From the NCBI GenBank assembly GCA_011050675.1, contig DRFI01000025.1, positions 186,001-250,000 on the forward strand: a stretch of DNA of 64,000 nucleotides, in the 5' to 3' direction. This stretch comes from Maribacter sp. (GTDB lineage: Bacteria > Bacteroidota > Bacteroidia > Flavobacteriales > Flavobacteriaceae). Numbering within the stretch: the stretch's first letter is position 1; each line of letters starts with the position of its first letter. Positions 28,865 to 38,301 of this stretch are shown piece by piece. Below the pieces are notes generated by a model. It ran no database searches and was not told the origin of the DNA. It saw only the letters and a list, made by a program, of their open reading frames with translations. The position numbers were made by a program, and so were the translations under genes.

Positions 28865-28941
28865 TAATAGTTTAGGTTTGATTAAGATTCAAGTTTGACT
28901 TTGAGTAATTGGCTTAAGGTGATTAAACGTATCCTTTTTAA

Positions 28942-28949
28942 TACCTTTG
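28942..28949 (+). promoter_or_regulatory. -7 element for truA
   Basis: TACCTTTG fits TAnnTTTG and lies 25 bases before the TTG start of truA. No TTG -33 element is at the standard distance. Confidence 0.45.
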
Positions 28950-28974
28950 CAGTATACAAAATTAGCACATCCTA

Positions 28975-29724
28975 TTGAGATTCTTCATTCAATTTTCATA
29001 CTTCGGTAAAGCTTATCATGGTTGGCAGAATCAGCCTAACGCCATAACTGTGCAAGAAGTGCTTGAAAAAGGTATGTCCAAACTTTTGAATGTCCCTATT
29101 TCACTTATGGGGGCAGGTCGCACAGATACTGGTGTGCACGCAAAAGTAATGTTTGCCCATTTTGATGTTGATATTTTAGACAACATTCCCGAATACATCT
29201 TTAGATTAAATTCTTTTTTGCCAAACGATATTGCTGTTGATCATATTTTTGAAGTTGAGTACGATGCTCATGCTCGTTTTCATGCTACATCGCGCACTTA
29301 TGAATATCATATTACAAAAAGGAAAGATCCTTTTTCTTCAGATTTAGCTCATTTCGTTAAAAAAGATCTAGACTTGAGGCAAATGAATATAGCTGCAGAG
29401 CTTTTGCTTGGAAAGAAAGATTTTGAATGTTTTTCAAAATCTAATACAGATGTTTTTACTAATATTTGTGATTTACAGAAAGCGCAATGGACATTAGAAA
29501 ATAATACTCTTGTTTTTACGATTACGGCAGATAGATTTCTTAGAAATATGGTTAGAGCTATTGTTGGAACGCTATTAAATGTTGGATTGGGTAAATATTC
29601 CGCCGACTATGTTAATACCATATTAAAAAGCAAGGATAGAACAAAAGCAGGTGTTTCTGTTCCTGCAAAAGGACTATATTTGACCTCTATTGTTTACCCC
29701 AATACTATTTTAAAGAATGGATAA
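28975..29724 (+). CDS. truA: tRNA pseudouridine synthase A
   Basis: This enzyme isomerises uridines 38-40 in the tRNA anticodon arm. The catalytic aspartate is in GAGRTDTGVHA, and the family opening FFIQFSYFGKAYHGWQNQPNAITVQ is present. FLRNMVRAIVGTLLNVG is the conserved C-terminal helix. The 249-residue length is normal. The start is a TTG at 28975; no in-frame ATG occurs before the conserved opening. It overlaps the next gene by eight bases (29717-29724). Confidence 0.96.
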   Translation: MRFFIQFSYFGKAYHGWQNQPNAITVQEVLEKGMSKLLNVPISLMGAGRTDTGVHAKVMFAHFDVDILDNIPEYIFRLNSFLPNDIAVDHIFEVEYDAHARFHATSRTYEYHITKRKDPFSSDLAHFVKKDLDLRQMNIAAELLLGKKDFECFSKSNTDVFTNICDLQKAQWTLENNTLVFTITADRFLRNMVRAIVGTLLNVGLGKYSADYVNTILKSKDRTKAGVSVPAKGLYLTSIVYPNTILKNG

Positions 29725-31483
29725 GGATTCTGGCAAAGCATTTGACACTCGTCTTTTTAAACGCTTATTAGCCTATACAAAACCGTACAAAATTACTTTT
29801 TATGGCGTTGCTTTGGCTGCCATATTGTTGTCTATTTTTGCCATTCTAACACCTTTGATCGTTAAGAAAATAATTGATGAAGCTATAAAGGGAAACAACG
29901 AGGAAATGCTGTTGTACCTAACGATCGCTATGCTGGTTGTTTTATTAGGGCAGGTAATATGTCAATTAGCTTTTAATTATTATGCCAACTGGTTAGGAGA
30001 GTCTGTTATAAAGGATATCCGTATTGATCTGTTTAAGAAAATGCTCTCATTTAAAATGAAGTATTTTGATAATTCTTCATTGGGTGTTTTGGTGACCAGA
30101 GCGGTTGCGGACATGCAAAGAATCGGAGAAATTTTCAGTCAAGGCTTTTTTGTAATTGTAGCAGATTTACTTAAAATGGTCGTTGCGGCAATTGTTATGC
30201 TGTTTATTAACTGGAAACTATCTTTAATTGTTTTTGCCTTATTACCAATAATAGTATATGCTACAAGGTGGTTTCAGAAAGCAATGAAGGTTGCATTTAC
30301 CGAAGTTAGGGCAGAGGTTTCTAATTTAAATTCTTTTGTACAAGAACGTATTACGGGAATGAAAATAGTACAGCTATTTACCCGTGAAAAAATCGAAAGC
30401 GACAAGTTTAGAGAGATTAATGAAAAGCATAAAAAGGCCTGGTTAAAAACGGTATGGTACAATTCTATATTCTTTCCAATCGCTGAAATAGTTTCGTCTT
30501 TAACCGTAGGGTTGATTGTATGGTATGGAGGGTTACAGAATGTGGCTAACATAACAACTGATATTGCAGGAACTATTTTTGCCTTTATCATGTTGATCGA
30601 TTTGTTGTTTAGACCACTACGTCAAATTGCAGATAAGTTCAATACACTACAAATGGGTATGGTGGCTGCGAATAGAGTATTTAAAATATTAGATACGGAC
30701 AGCCATATACAGAATGTTGGTTCTTTTGAAAAAGATTTAGTTAACGGAGATATTAAGTTTGAAAATGTTCGTTTTGGATATTTGGAAGACGAAGAGGTTT
30801 TACACGGAGTTTCTTTTGATGTAAAAGCAGGGGAGACCGTCGCTATTGTAGGTGCTACAGGAGCAGGTAAGAGTACTATTATCAACTTATTAAATAGATT
30901 TTACGAAATTAATTCAGGTTCAATAACAGTTGACGGTGTTGATATTAAAGAGTATAAGTTATCTTCTTTACGTACACATATTGCTGTAGTATTACAGGAT
31001 GTCTTCTTGTTTGCCGACACGATTGCTAATAATATTTCTTTAAAAAATTCTACTATAAGTGTAGATGATATTGAAAATGCTGCCAAGGCTATTGGAGTAG
31101 ACGAATTTATTACTAGTCTGCCAGGTGGATATCAATATAATGTAAAAGAAAGAGGTGCTATGCTTTCTAGTGGACAGCGACAATTAATTGCCTTTTTACG
31201 TGCTTATGTAAGTAACCCAAGTATTTTAATTTTAGATGAAGCTACATCGTCTGTGGATACTTATTCTGAGCAATTAATACAATTAGCTACAGATAAAATT
31301 ACACAGGGTAGAACTTCAATTGTAATCGCCCACCGTTTAGCTACCATTAAGAAAGCAGATAAAATTATTGTAATGGATGCCGGTAATATTGTTGAGACAG
31401 GCACACATAAAGAACTTCTTAAAAAAGGTGGTTACTATAGTAATCTGTACGAGGCTCAGTTCTTAGCTGAGGAGGTTGCTTAA
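29717..31483 (+). CDS. ABC transporter, fused permease and ATPase (type IV exporter)
   Basis: The 588-residue half-transporter has six membrane helices in the first about 330 residues and an ATPase domain after residue 350. The nucleotide motifs are GATGAGKST (Walker A), MLSSGQRQL (signature) and ILILDEATSSVD (Walker B), plus the H-loop IVIAHRLATI. The MdlB/MsbA-like arrangement suggests export of lipid, peptide or drug; the substrate is unknown. It overlaps truA by eight bases. Its stop abuts the stop of the convergent DUF3667 gene with no spacer. Confidence 0.94.
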   Translation: MDKDSGKAFDTRLFKRLLAYTKPYKITFYGVALAAILLSIFAILTPLIVKKIIDEAIKGNNEEMLLYLTIAMLVVLLGQVICQLAFNYYANWLGESVIKDIRIDLFKKMLSFKMKYFDNSSLGVLVTRAVADMQRIGEIFSQGFFVIVADLLKMVVAAIVMLFINWKLSLIVFALLPIIVYATRWFQKAMKVAFTEVRAEVSNLNSFVQERITGMKIVQLFTREKIESDKFREINEKHKKAWLKTVWYNSIFFPIAEIVSSLTVGLIVWYGGLQNVANITTDIAGTIFAFIMLIDLLFRPLRQIADKFNTLQMGMVAANRVFKILDTDSHIQNVGSFEKDLVNGDIKFENVRFGYLEDEEVLHGVSFDVKAGETVAIVGATGAGKSTIINLLNRFYEINSGSITVDGVDIKEYKLSSLRTHIAVVLQDVFLFADTIANNISLKNSTISVDDIENAAKAIGVDEFITSLPGGYQYNVKERGAMLSSGQRQLIAFLRAYVSNPSILILDEATSSVDTYSEQLIQLATDKITQGRTSIVIAHRLATIKKADKIIVMDAGNIVETGTHKELLKKGGYYSNLYEAQFLAEEVA

Positions 31484-32281
31484 TTACGGAGTCATATTCT
31501 GGAAAGTGTCCGTGAAAAAGGCCATGTAAATTGATATTGCGATTATAAAAACTGAAAAAACAGCGCCTAATAAAACCAGAAATAATAATAATTTAAGTAT
31601 GGTATGTTTAATGGTAAGATTAAATAGTTTGTAAAATACCCAGGTAAAGAATCCTATTTGAAAAATCAGATTACTAAAAGAGACGTAATATAGTATTTGA
31701 GGATTCCAAATGGTCAACAAGTATAAGGTATTAATGATAATGGACATTTGTGAATACGCATAAATGTTGATCACAAAATGTTCACTCAGATTAAATTGCT
31801 TTTTGTTGATAAATACAAGTCGAGATATCAGCGCTAAGAAAGGAAGCATAGCGATATATACAAGACTTTGATATTTAAACATGTAAGTGTTTATTTTTTT
31901 CTGTAAATCTTGTCCTATTTTTTCTGCTTCGGTCATAGAATCCCCACTTTGATATAGAAAATCAAATTCTAAAGCATTAGGAAAAAACTCTGTATACACA
32001 TAAACAAATAGTCCACCAAGGGTAATGGCTATAGTAAAATAGCTGATTGGGTTTAAATACTTTTTTCTCACTCCGTTTATATAACCACCAATTACGGCAT
32101 CCGGTTTTGTAAAAAGGTGTTTTAAGGTGGTAAGAAAGGTATTGTCAATGTTGAAAAACCGTTCGGTGGCATCGTACCATAGATTTTTCACGGTAAGCCT
32201 ATTTCGAATTACTTTAGATCCACAATCGGGACAATAACTAAAATCTGTTCTTAGATTGTTTTGACAGTTTTTACATTCCAT
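31484..32281 (-). CDS. DUF3667 zinc-ribbon membrane protein
   Basis: The 265-residue product opens with a zinc ribbon, MECKNCQNNLRTDFSYCPDCG (two CxxC pairs). Next comes the DUF3667 core, LKHLFTKPDAVIGGYINGVRKKYLNPISYF, and about five membrane helices. Function is unknown. Its ATG overlaps the stop codon of cdaA by one base (TAATG), so the two proteins are made in a coupled way. That may mean a link to c-di-AMP signalling, which is inference. Confidence 0.9.
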   Translation of the reverse strand: MECKNCQNNLRTDFSYCPDCGSKVIRNRLTVKNLWYDATERFFNIDNTFLTTLKHLFTKPDAVIGGYINGVRKKYLNPISYFTIAITLGGLFVYVYTEFFPNALEFDFLYQSGDSMTEAEKIGQDLQKKINTYMFKYQSLVYIAMLPFLALISRLVFINKKQFNLSEHFVINIYAYSQMSIIINTLYLLTIWNPQILYYVSFSNLIFQIGFFTWVFYKLFNLTIKHTILKLLLFLVLLGAVFSVFIIAISIYMAFFTDTFQNMTP

Positions 32282-33066
32282 TAGGTTAAATCTTGCTTGA
32301 TCATATTGCTTAACTGAGTAATAGAATCATAAAGAACAAATTCACCGTTTTTGATATAGGAGATTAAACCGGTTTCCTCACTGACCACTATACTTAGTGC
32401 ATCTGTTTTTTCACTGATGCCAACGGCAGCTCTGTGTCGTAATCCAAATCTAAGCGGAATATTACGCTCATTAGAAACAGGAAGGATTACTCTAGTTGCT
32501 ACAATATAATTTCCTACTATTACTGCAGCGCCATCATGCAACGTGCTGTTTTTATAGAAGATACTTTCTAGAATTGGTTGGTTAATTTCAATATTCATTC
32601 TATCACCCGAACTTTTAATGAAATCTAATGAGTTGCTACGCTCTATTACTAAAATAGCACCTGTTTTAGTGCTTGCCATTTTTTCACAAGCTTTAATTAT
32701 AGCGTCTACATCGGTATCTGTAGATATGCCTTCTTGTTTTAAAAACTTAAAGTGTTTTACGAAGTTTCTTTTATTGGCAAAATTGGTTGACCCAATCATT
32801 AATAAGAATTTTCTAATCTCTTGTTGAAAAACGATGATTAGAGCAATAAGTCCCACTTGCATAAAAGCACCAACCATGCTGCTGATCATTTGCATGTCTA
32901 ACAATTCGGTCAGCTTCCAGAAAGCCCAGACTATTACAATTCCAATAAAAATATTGATGGCAACAGATCCTCTAACCAACTTATATATGTAGTATAGAAG
33001 TACGGCAACAAAAATGATGTCTAAAACATCGGTAATCTTAAAATCAATAAAATTTAAAAAATCCAA
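32281..33066 (-). CDS. cdaA: Diadenylate cyclase CdaA
   Basis: This membrane-bound enzyme makes c-di-AMP from two ATP. About three N-terminal membrane helices (residues 10-85) precede the DAC domain, whose catalytic motifs are LHDGAAVIVG (DGA, near residue 170) and LRFGLRHRAAVG (RHR, near 213). The 261-residue length is that of the CdaA/TIGR00159 family. It lies between folP and the coupled DUF3667 gene on the same strand; the folP-cdaA order is common in Bacteroidota. Confidence 0.96.
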   Translation of the reverse strand: MDFLNFIDFKITDVLDIIFVAVLLYYIYKLVRGSVAINIFIGIVIVWAFWKLTELLDMQMISSMVGAFMQVGLIALIIVFQQEIRKFLLMIGSTNFANKRNFVKHFKFLKQEGISTDTDVDAIIKACEKMASTKTGAILVIERSNSLDFIKSSGDRMNIEINQPILESIFYKNSTLHDGAAVIVGNYIVATRVILPVSNERNIPLRFGLRHRAAVGISEKTDALSIVVSEETGLISYIKNGEFVLYDSITQLSNMIKQDLT

Positions 33067-33120
33067 TCGGTACTTTTTTAGTAAAATTAAGAAAATAGAT
33101 TACATGAAATTAATATAAAC

Positions 33121-33945
33121 TTAGGCATTTAATTGTTCATATAGTTTTACACATTCCAAAGCTTCTTTTACATCATGTACCCTTAATATGTTTGCACCTT
33201 TTTGAAGGCAAACCATATGTAATGCTGTTGTGCCGTTTAAAGCTTTATCAGCAGTAGTTCTTAGTGTCTTGTAAATCATCGACTTTCTGCTAATACCTGC
33301 TAGTATTGGGTGCTCAACAAAATTCATAAGCTCCATTTGCTTTAAAAGCTCATAATTCTGTTCTAAGCTCTTTGCAAAACCAAAGCCTGGGTCAATTATA
33401 ATGTCTTTAATTCCTAAAGCTTTTGCAGCTACAAGTCTTTCTGAAAAAAAGGAAAGAACCTCTTTTAGTATATCATCATAGTTTGTATTTTGTTGCATGT
33501 TTTGTGGTGTGCCCCGCATATGCATCATAATATAGGGTACATTCAATTTGGCAACGACGCTTAACATTTTGTCATCTTGCAATCCTGCAGAAATATCATT
33601 AATGATGGCTGCTCCGTTTTCAATACATTCTTTAGCTACATTACTTCTAAATGTATCAATTGATAAAATAGTTTTTGGAAACTTTTGCAGAATCAAAGCT
33701 ACGATAGGTACAATGCGTTTTAGTTCAATTGCCTCATCTACCTCTAAAGCGCCAGGTCTTGTACTGTAAGCGCCCACATCTATAAATGTGGCGCCCTCGT
33801 TTAACATCTTTTCGACCTGATTTAAAATACTGGACTCATCTTTGTATTTTCCGCCATCATAAAAAGAATCTGGGGTAACGTTTAAAATACCCATTATTTT
33901 GGGCTGGTCTAGTGATATAAGTTTACCGTTGTAATTTATGGTCAT
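33121..33945 (-). CDS. folP: Dihydropteroate synthase
   Basis: This enzyme joins p-aminobenzoate to dihydropterin pyrophosphate in folate synthesis. The pterin site is built by MGILNVTPDSFYDGG, FIDVGAYSTRPGA, IINDISAG, MHMRGTPQNMQ, IIDPGFGFAKSLEQN and GISRKSMIYK, all present. The frame is open from a TTG two codons earlier. The ATG at 33945 (MTINYNGK) is preferred. It runs into cdaA with a 54-bp gap. Confidence 0.96.
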   Translation of the reverse strand: MTINYNGKLISLDQPKIMGILNVTPDSFYDGGKYKDESSILNQVEKMLNEGATFIDVGAYSTRPGALEVDEAIELKRIVPIVALILQKFPKTILSIDTFRSNVAKECIENGAAIINDISAGLQDDKMLSVVAKLNVPYIMMHMRGTPQNMQQNTNYDDILKEVLSFFSERLVAAKALGIKDIIIDPGFGFAKSLEQNYELLKQMELMNFVEHPILAGISRKSMIYKTLRTTADKALNGTTALHMVCLQKGANILRVHDVKEALECVKLYEQLNA

Positions 33946-34048
33946 TATCAATATTTAATAGGAATTTGTGGCATTTTCCAAGTTTAAACCGTCAATCTTG
34001 ATGGTTACAATTTTTTAAGCGAAATTTACACAAATTAGAAAGAATTAC

Positions 34049-34597
34049 ATGCTAGATACGGCAAAGGAATACGACGAGGTAATTGAGGTTTGTTTAAATC
34101 TTTACCAGAAAAAAATGTCAGATTACGGTAGTGCATGGCGAATTTTAAGATTGCCATCACTTACGGATCAAATATTCATTAAAGCGCAACGTATACGTGG
34201 TCTTCAAGAAAATGATGTCCGTAAAGTTGATGAAGGGGAACGTTCAGAGTTTATCGGTATCATCAATTATTCCGTTATGGCATTAATTCAACTTGAATTG
34301 GGTGTTGCAGAACAACCAGATTTAGACACAGGGAAAGCGGTGGAATTATATGCTAAGCATATTAAGATTACAAAAGAACTTATGTTGAACAAGAACCATG
34401 ATTATGGTGAAGCTTGGAGGGATATGAGAGTAAGTTCGCTTACAGATTTAATTTTGCAGAAATTACTTCGTGTAAAGCAGATTGAAGATAACAAAGGAAA
34501 AACTTTGGTAAGTGAAGGTATAGATGCAAACTATCAAGACATGATTAATTATGCAGTTTTTGCATTGATACATTTAGGTTCAGAATCAGATAAATAA
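34049..34597 (+). CDS. DUF1599 protein with internal duplication
   Basis: The 182-residue cytoplasmic protein is built from two similar halves. LYQKKMSDYGSAWRILRLPSLTDQ (about 20-45) corresponds to LNKNHDYGEAWRDMRVSSLTDL (about 115-137), and IGIINYSVMALIQLELG corresponds to QDMINYAVFALIHLG. DUF1599 proteins are thought to be related to nucleotide-handling all-alpha proteins; no activity is shown. It is divergent from folP and eight bases upstream of the DoxX-type gene, with which it probably forms an operon. Confidence 0.9.
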   Translation: MLDTAKEYDEVIEVCLNLYQKKMSDYGSAWRILRLPSLTDQIFIKAQRIRGLQENDVRKVDEGERSEFIGIINYSVMALIQLELGVAEQPDLDTGKAVELYAKHIKITKELMLNKNHDYGEAWRDMRVSSLTDLILQKLLRVKQIEDNKGKTLVSEGIDANYQDMINYAVFALIHLGSESDK

Positions 34598-34605
34598 GAG
34601 TAATA

Positions 34606-35703
34606 ATGAAGTATTTAGTAGGGGTCGTTAGAATTTTTGTAGGTATTCTTTTTATTATTAGTGGGTTTATTAAATTGAATGATCCCGTTGGTTTTTCGTT
34701 TAAGCTAGAAGAATATTTTAGTCAAGGTGTTTTAGATCTTCCTTTTTTAACGCCTTTTGCTTTGGCAATTTCTATTCTTGTGGTTATTGTAGAGGTAATG
34801 GTTGGGGTCATGCTTATTCTGGGGTACAAACGTAAAATTACTGTTTGGACATTACTGGCAATGATTATTTTCTTCACCTTCCTAACATTCTACTCGGCTT
34901 ACTTCAACAAGGTGACCGATTGTGGTTGTTTTGGTGACGCTATAAAACTGACTCCCTGGGAATCGTTTACGAAAGATATTATTCTCTTAGTGTTAATTCT
35001 AGTAATTTACATTGGTAGAAAATATATTACTCCGTTAGTAAACTCAAAAACGTTGATGACGTTGTTAATAGGGTCTTTACTTGCCTGTATAGGTTATGTG
35101 TATTACGTATTAAATCATTTGCCTGTTATAGATTTTAGACCATATGAAATTGGTAAAAATATAGAAGAGGGCATGAGTACGCCAGAAGATGCACCAAAGG
35201 CAATCTTTGAATATAAATGGAAATTCAATGTAAACGGCAATCAAGAAATTTATGTCACTAATGGAGATTACCCTACTGTAGACGGAGAATTTATTGATGT
35301 TGAAACTAGCGAGATTCAGGCAGGGTATGAACCACCTGTTCATGACTTTACAATTGAACAAGAAGGAGAAGATTTTGCGAGCTCTTTATTACAAGAACCA
35401 AAATTGGTCATGGTCATTGCTTATGATTTACGAAAATCTAACCTTGAAGTTTTTAAGGAAATTAAAACGATTACGGATATAGCCTTAAAGACAGGTTACA
35501 AGGTTATTGGAATGTCGGCTTCTGGTCCTGATCAAACAGATGCATTAAATAAAGAGAACAATCTTGGATTCGATTTTTACTTTACCGATGAAACCACATT
35601 GAAGACGATAGTAAGATCAAACCCTGGGGTATTGGTTTTAGAAAAAGGTACTATAAAACAAAAAGTTCATTATAACGATTTAGAGAATTTAATATTCGAA
35701 TAA
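34606..35703 (+). CDS. DoxX/MauE-like membrane protein with C-terminal thioredoxin-like domain (BT_3928 type)
   Basis: The 365-residue protein has four to five N-terminal helices (about 1-165) that include the conserved VRIFVGILFIISGFIKLNDPVGFSFKLEEYF and the cysteine motif TDCGCFGDAIKLTPW. A periplasmic stretch of about 80 residues follows, then a thioredoxin-fold-like domain (MVIAYDLRKSNLEVFKEIKTI to NPGVLVLEKG). That last domain lacks a CxxC, so it is probably not itself a thiol oxidoreductase. The gene lies between the DUF1599 gene and tpiA on the same strand. Confidence 0.88.
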   Translation: MKYLVGVVRIFVGILFIISGFIKLNDPVGFSFKLEEYFSQGVLDLPFLTPFALAISILVVIVEVMVGVMLILGYKRKITVWTLLAMIIFFTFLTFYSAYFNKVTDCGCFGDAIKLTPWESFTKDIILLVLILVIYIGRKYITPLVNSKTLMTLLIGSLLACIGYVYYVLNHLPVIDFRPYEIGKNIEEGMSTPEDAPKAIFEYKWKFNVNGNQEIYVTNGDYPTVDGEFIDVETSEIQAGYEPPVHDFTIEQEGEDFASSLLQEPKLVMVIAYDLRKSNLEVFKEIKTITDIALKTGYKVIGMSASGPDQTDALNKENNLGFDFYFTDETTLKTIVRSNPGVLVLEKGTIKQKVHYNDLENLIFE

Positions 35704-35743
35704 GATTTTAAACTGAAATAGTATAATTAGAAATTAAAATAAC

Positions 35744-36493
35744 ATGAGAGCAAAGATAGTAGCAGGTAACTGGAAGATGAATAAGAATTTAGCTGAAACA
35801 GAAGCACTTTTGGCAGAGTTATCGGCAAAATTACCAGATACAAATGCAGAGGTGATGGTAGCACCTACATATGTTAACTTGGCTAGTGCAGTACGTACTT
35901 TAGAATCTTCTAAAATAGAAGTTATTGCACAGAATATGCATTATGCAGAAAATGGAGCTTTTACAGGCGAGATATCTGCCGATATGTTATTGGATATAGG
36001 TGTTGAAACAGCAATTATTGGACACTCTGAAAGAAGAGCATATTTTGCTGAAAGTGATGAGATTCTATCAAAGAAAGTAATTACAGCTTTAAACAAAGGT
36101 ATTCGCGTAATGTTCTGCTTTGGTGAAGAATTAGAAGATCGTAAATCTGGTAACCATTTTAAATTGGTCGAGAGTCAGTTGAAAAATGCTCTATTTAATT
36201 TAGAGCCTTCAGCTTGGTCTAATATTGTATTGGCATATGAGCCGGTTTGGGCTATAGGTACTGGTGAGACAGCTTCTCCTGAACAAGCTCAAGAAATGCA
36301 TGCATTCATTCGTAAAACAATTGCAGAAGCTTTTGATGCTACTATAGCAAATAATGTAACCATTTTATACGGTGGTAGTGTTAAGCCTGGTAACGCGGTA
36401 GAAATTTTCTCTAAGCCAGATGTTGATGGTGGTTTAATTGGTGGGGCGGCATTAGTTGCTGACGATTTTATTGCTATAATTAAAGCTATTTAA
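35744..36493 (+). CDS. tpiA: Triose-phosphate isomerase
   Basis: This glycolytic enzyme interconverts dihydroxyacetone phosphate and glyceraldehyde-3-phosphate. The active-site parts are all visible: GNWKMNKN (Lys), IIGHSERR (His), LAYEPVWAIGTGE (Glu and the mobile loop), ILYGGSVKPGN and GLIGGAAL. At 249 residues it has normal length. It is 15 bp upstream of prmA in a tpiA-prmA-clpS run. Confidence 0.98.
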   Translation: MRAKIVAGNWKMNKNLAETEALLAELSAKLPDTNAEVMVAPTYVNLASAVRTLESSKIEVIAQNMHYAENGAFTGEISADMLLDIGVETAIIGHSERRAYFAESDEILSKKVITALNKGIRVMFCFGEELEDRKSGNHFKLVESQLKNALFNLEPSAWSNIVLAYEPVWAIGTGETASPEQAQEMHAFIRKTIAEAFDATIANNVTILYGGSVKPGNAVEIFSKPDVDGGLIGGAALVADDFIAIIKAI

Positions 36494-36508
36494 GCGAAGT
36501 ATTTAAAA

Positions 36509-37345
36509 ATGAGTGATACAGTATATATTGAATACCGTTTTACGGTGGAACCTAAAGATCCAGCTTCAGACCTTCTAATTGCAGAATTGGGTGAAGCTGG
36601 TTTTGAAAGTTTTGTTGAAGAAGAAGATGATGTTTTGGCATACATTCAAAAAACTGATTGGTCTGAAAGTATCTTAGAGGCTGTTCAGATTCTTAATAGT
36701 CCTAGGTATAAATTTACTTACGATTATAAAGAGATTGAGCAAGAGAATTGGAATGCCACTTGGGAACAAAATTTTCAACCTATTATAGTTGATGATATCT
36801 GTATGATTAGGGCTCCTTTTCATGACAAGATCAATGTTGAATATGACATTGTTATTGAACCGAAAATGAGTTTTGGTACAGGTCATCATGAGACAACTCA
36901 TATGATGCTCCAACATATTTTACAGTTAGATGTAAAAGGTAAAACTGTTCTAGATATGGGGAGCGGTACAGGCGTATTGGCTATTCTAGCTGGCATGAGA
37001 GGAGCAACGAAAATTGATGCTATAGATATCGATAATTGGTGTTACTTAAATGCTAAAGAGAATGTTGAGCGTAATAATATGGATTTTATATCTGTGTACG
37101 AAGGTGAAGCTGCATTGTTAGAAGGAAAAAAGTACGATTTAATAATAGCAAACATCAATAGAAATATATTGTTGGCAGATATACCTAAATATGTACAATC
37201 CTTAAATTTAGGAGGGGTATTATTATTAAGTGGCTTTTATACCGAAGACCTAGATATGATTACACAAAAGTGTGTCGATTCAGAGTTAAAGTTTGAGAAA
37301 AACCTTGAACGCAATAATTGGGTTGCAGCAAAATATGTAAATTAG
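36509..37345 (+). CDS. prmA: Ribosomal protein L11 methyltransferase
   Basis: This SAM-dependent enzyme trimethylates ribosomal protein L11. The SAM site is VLDMGSGTGVLAILAGMRGATKIDAIDID, and the substrate segment is EPKMSFGTGHHETTHMML. DLIIANINRNILL is the conserved post-motif. At 278 residues it is close to the usual size. It is part of the tpiA-prmA-clpS run, with 20 bp to clpS. Confidence 0.96.
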   Translation: MSDTVYIEYRFTVEPKDPASDLLIAELGEAGFESFVEEEDDVLAYIQKTDWSESILEAVQILNSPRYKFTYDYKEIEQENWNATWEQNFQPIIVDDICMIRAPFHDKINVEYDIVIEPKMSFGTGHHETTHMMLQHILQLDVKGKTVLDMGSGTGVLAILAGMRGATKIDAIDIDNWCYLNAKENVERNNMDFISVYEGEAALLEGKKYDLIIANINRNILLADIPKYVQSLNLGGVLLLSGFYTEDLDMITQKCVDSELKFEKNLERNNWVAAKYVN

Positions 37346-37365
37346 ATAGTATTAATTAAATTAAT

Positions 37366-37641
37366 ATGAGCACTAAAGAAGAAATTTACGAAGAACTACT
37401 TTTAGAAGAAGAGACGGTTCAACAAAATGAAATCGTTCTTTTCAATGATGAGGTAAATACATTTGATCATGTAATAAATACATTAATTTCTGTTTGCGAA
37501 CATTCGCCAGAACAAGCAGAGCAATGTTCCTTAATTGTACACTATAAAGGAAAGTGTACTGTAAAGACTGGAGAGTACGAGGAGCTTAAACCACAATGTT
37601 CGAAATTATTACAGGCGGGTTTAAGTGCAGAGATTACTTAA
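37366..37641 (+). CDS. clpS: ClpS adaptor protein
   Basis: The 91-residue adaptor delivers N-degron substrates to ClpAP. The conserved core is VLFNDEVNTFDHVINTLI (binding pocket Asn-Asp), followed by AEQCSLIVHYKGKCTVKTG and the final helix. It ends the tpiA-prmA-clpS run just before a bidirectional terminator. Confidence 0.94.
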   Translation: MSTKEEIYEELLLEEETVQQNEIVLFNDEVNTFDHVINTLISVCEHSPEQAEQCSLIVHYKGKCTVKTGEYEELKPQCSKLLQAGLSAEIT

Positions 37642-37673
37642 AGCTGATATTTTATTAATTATCTATTAAAATA

Positions 37674-37707
37674 AAAAAGACCCCTCATTTCTATAAGGGG
37701 TCTTTTT
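37674..37707. terminator. Bidirectional terminator between clpS and the small coiled-coil gene
   Basis: AAAAAGACCCCT (37674-37685) and AGGGGTCTTTTT (37696-37707) are perfect 12-base arms with a ten-base loop. T-runs fall on either strand, so it serves both convergent genes. Confidence 0.9.
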
Positions 37708-37749
37708 ATTAGATTAATCTAAAAAATAAATTATATGATAGATAGAAGT

Positions 37750-37998
37750 TTATACCAATGGTACACCATTCAATCTCTTTTCAATCTTCTTCTTTTTCTC
37801 GGTTAATCTTTTCATTACGTCCATTAAATTAGAATCCTTAGTTTCTTTATAAACTTCGTTGATGCTCAAGATAAGTGCTTTCGCCTCTCTCGATGCTTCT
37901 ACTCGGTCACTAGTGGACATATTGCTCATTTTTCGACTTTCAAATTCCTGAGCTTTTTCAAGTAACTCCATGTGATGCTTTTTTTTCAAAGTTAACAT
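37750..37998 (-). CDS. Small helical protein of unknown function
   Basis: The 82-residue, highly charged product looks wholly alpha-helical and coiled-coil-like: LKKKHHMELLEKAQEFESRKM, VEASREAKALILSINEVYKE, MDVMKRLTEKKKKIEKRL. There is no signal peptide or known motif. The frame opens from a TTG six codons upstream, but the ATG at 37998 is preferred. It marks the left border of the hexuronate locus. Confidence 0.65.
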   Translation of the reverse strand: MLTLKKKHHMELLEKAQEFESRKMSNMSTSDRVEASREAKALILSINEVYKETKDSNLMDVMKRLTEKKKKIEKRLNGVPLV

Positions 37999-38271
37999 AA
38001 TATTCAAATTACGCAATTCTTTGTTGATTGTATATAGTTATGAGGCTATTAGATAATAGTATTTATGAACAATTTAACGAAATTGGGTGTTTTAGACCCT
38101 CTTTTTAGAAGAGCAAGCTCATTTTTATGTTCAAAATTCTAACCTGCGGTATATAAACTTATATTTTGAGGCGTATTTTTAGTTTAATACTGTTATTCAA
38201 GGTCATAAATTATATATCAGATAAATTGTAGTACTTTAATTGATGATTAATCTAATTTCAAGTCTATTTAG

Positions 38272-38301
38272 TTGCTGAATATTTAAAATTGGATATATTT
38301 G
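38272..38301 (+). promoter_or_regulatory. Promoter of the uxaC operon
   Basis: TTG at 38272-38274, a 19-base spacer and TATATTTG at 38294-38301 match the Bacteroidota consensus in full. The leader is about 125 bases. The operator begins at the end of the -7 element, so a bound repressor would block the start site. Confidence 0.75.
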
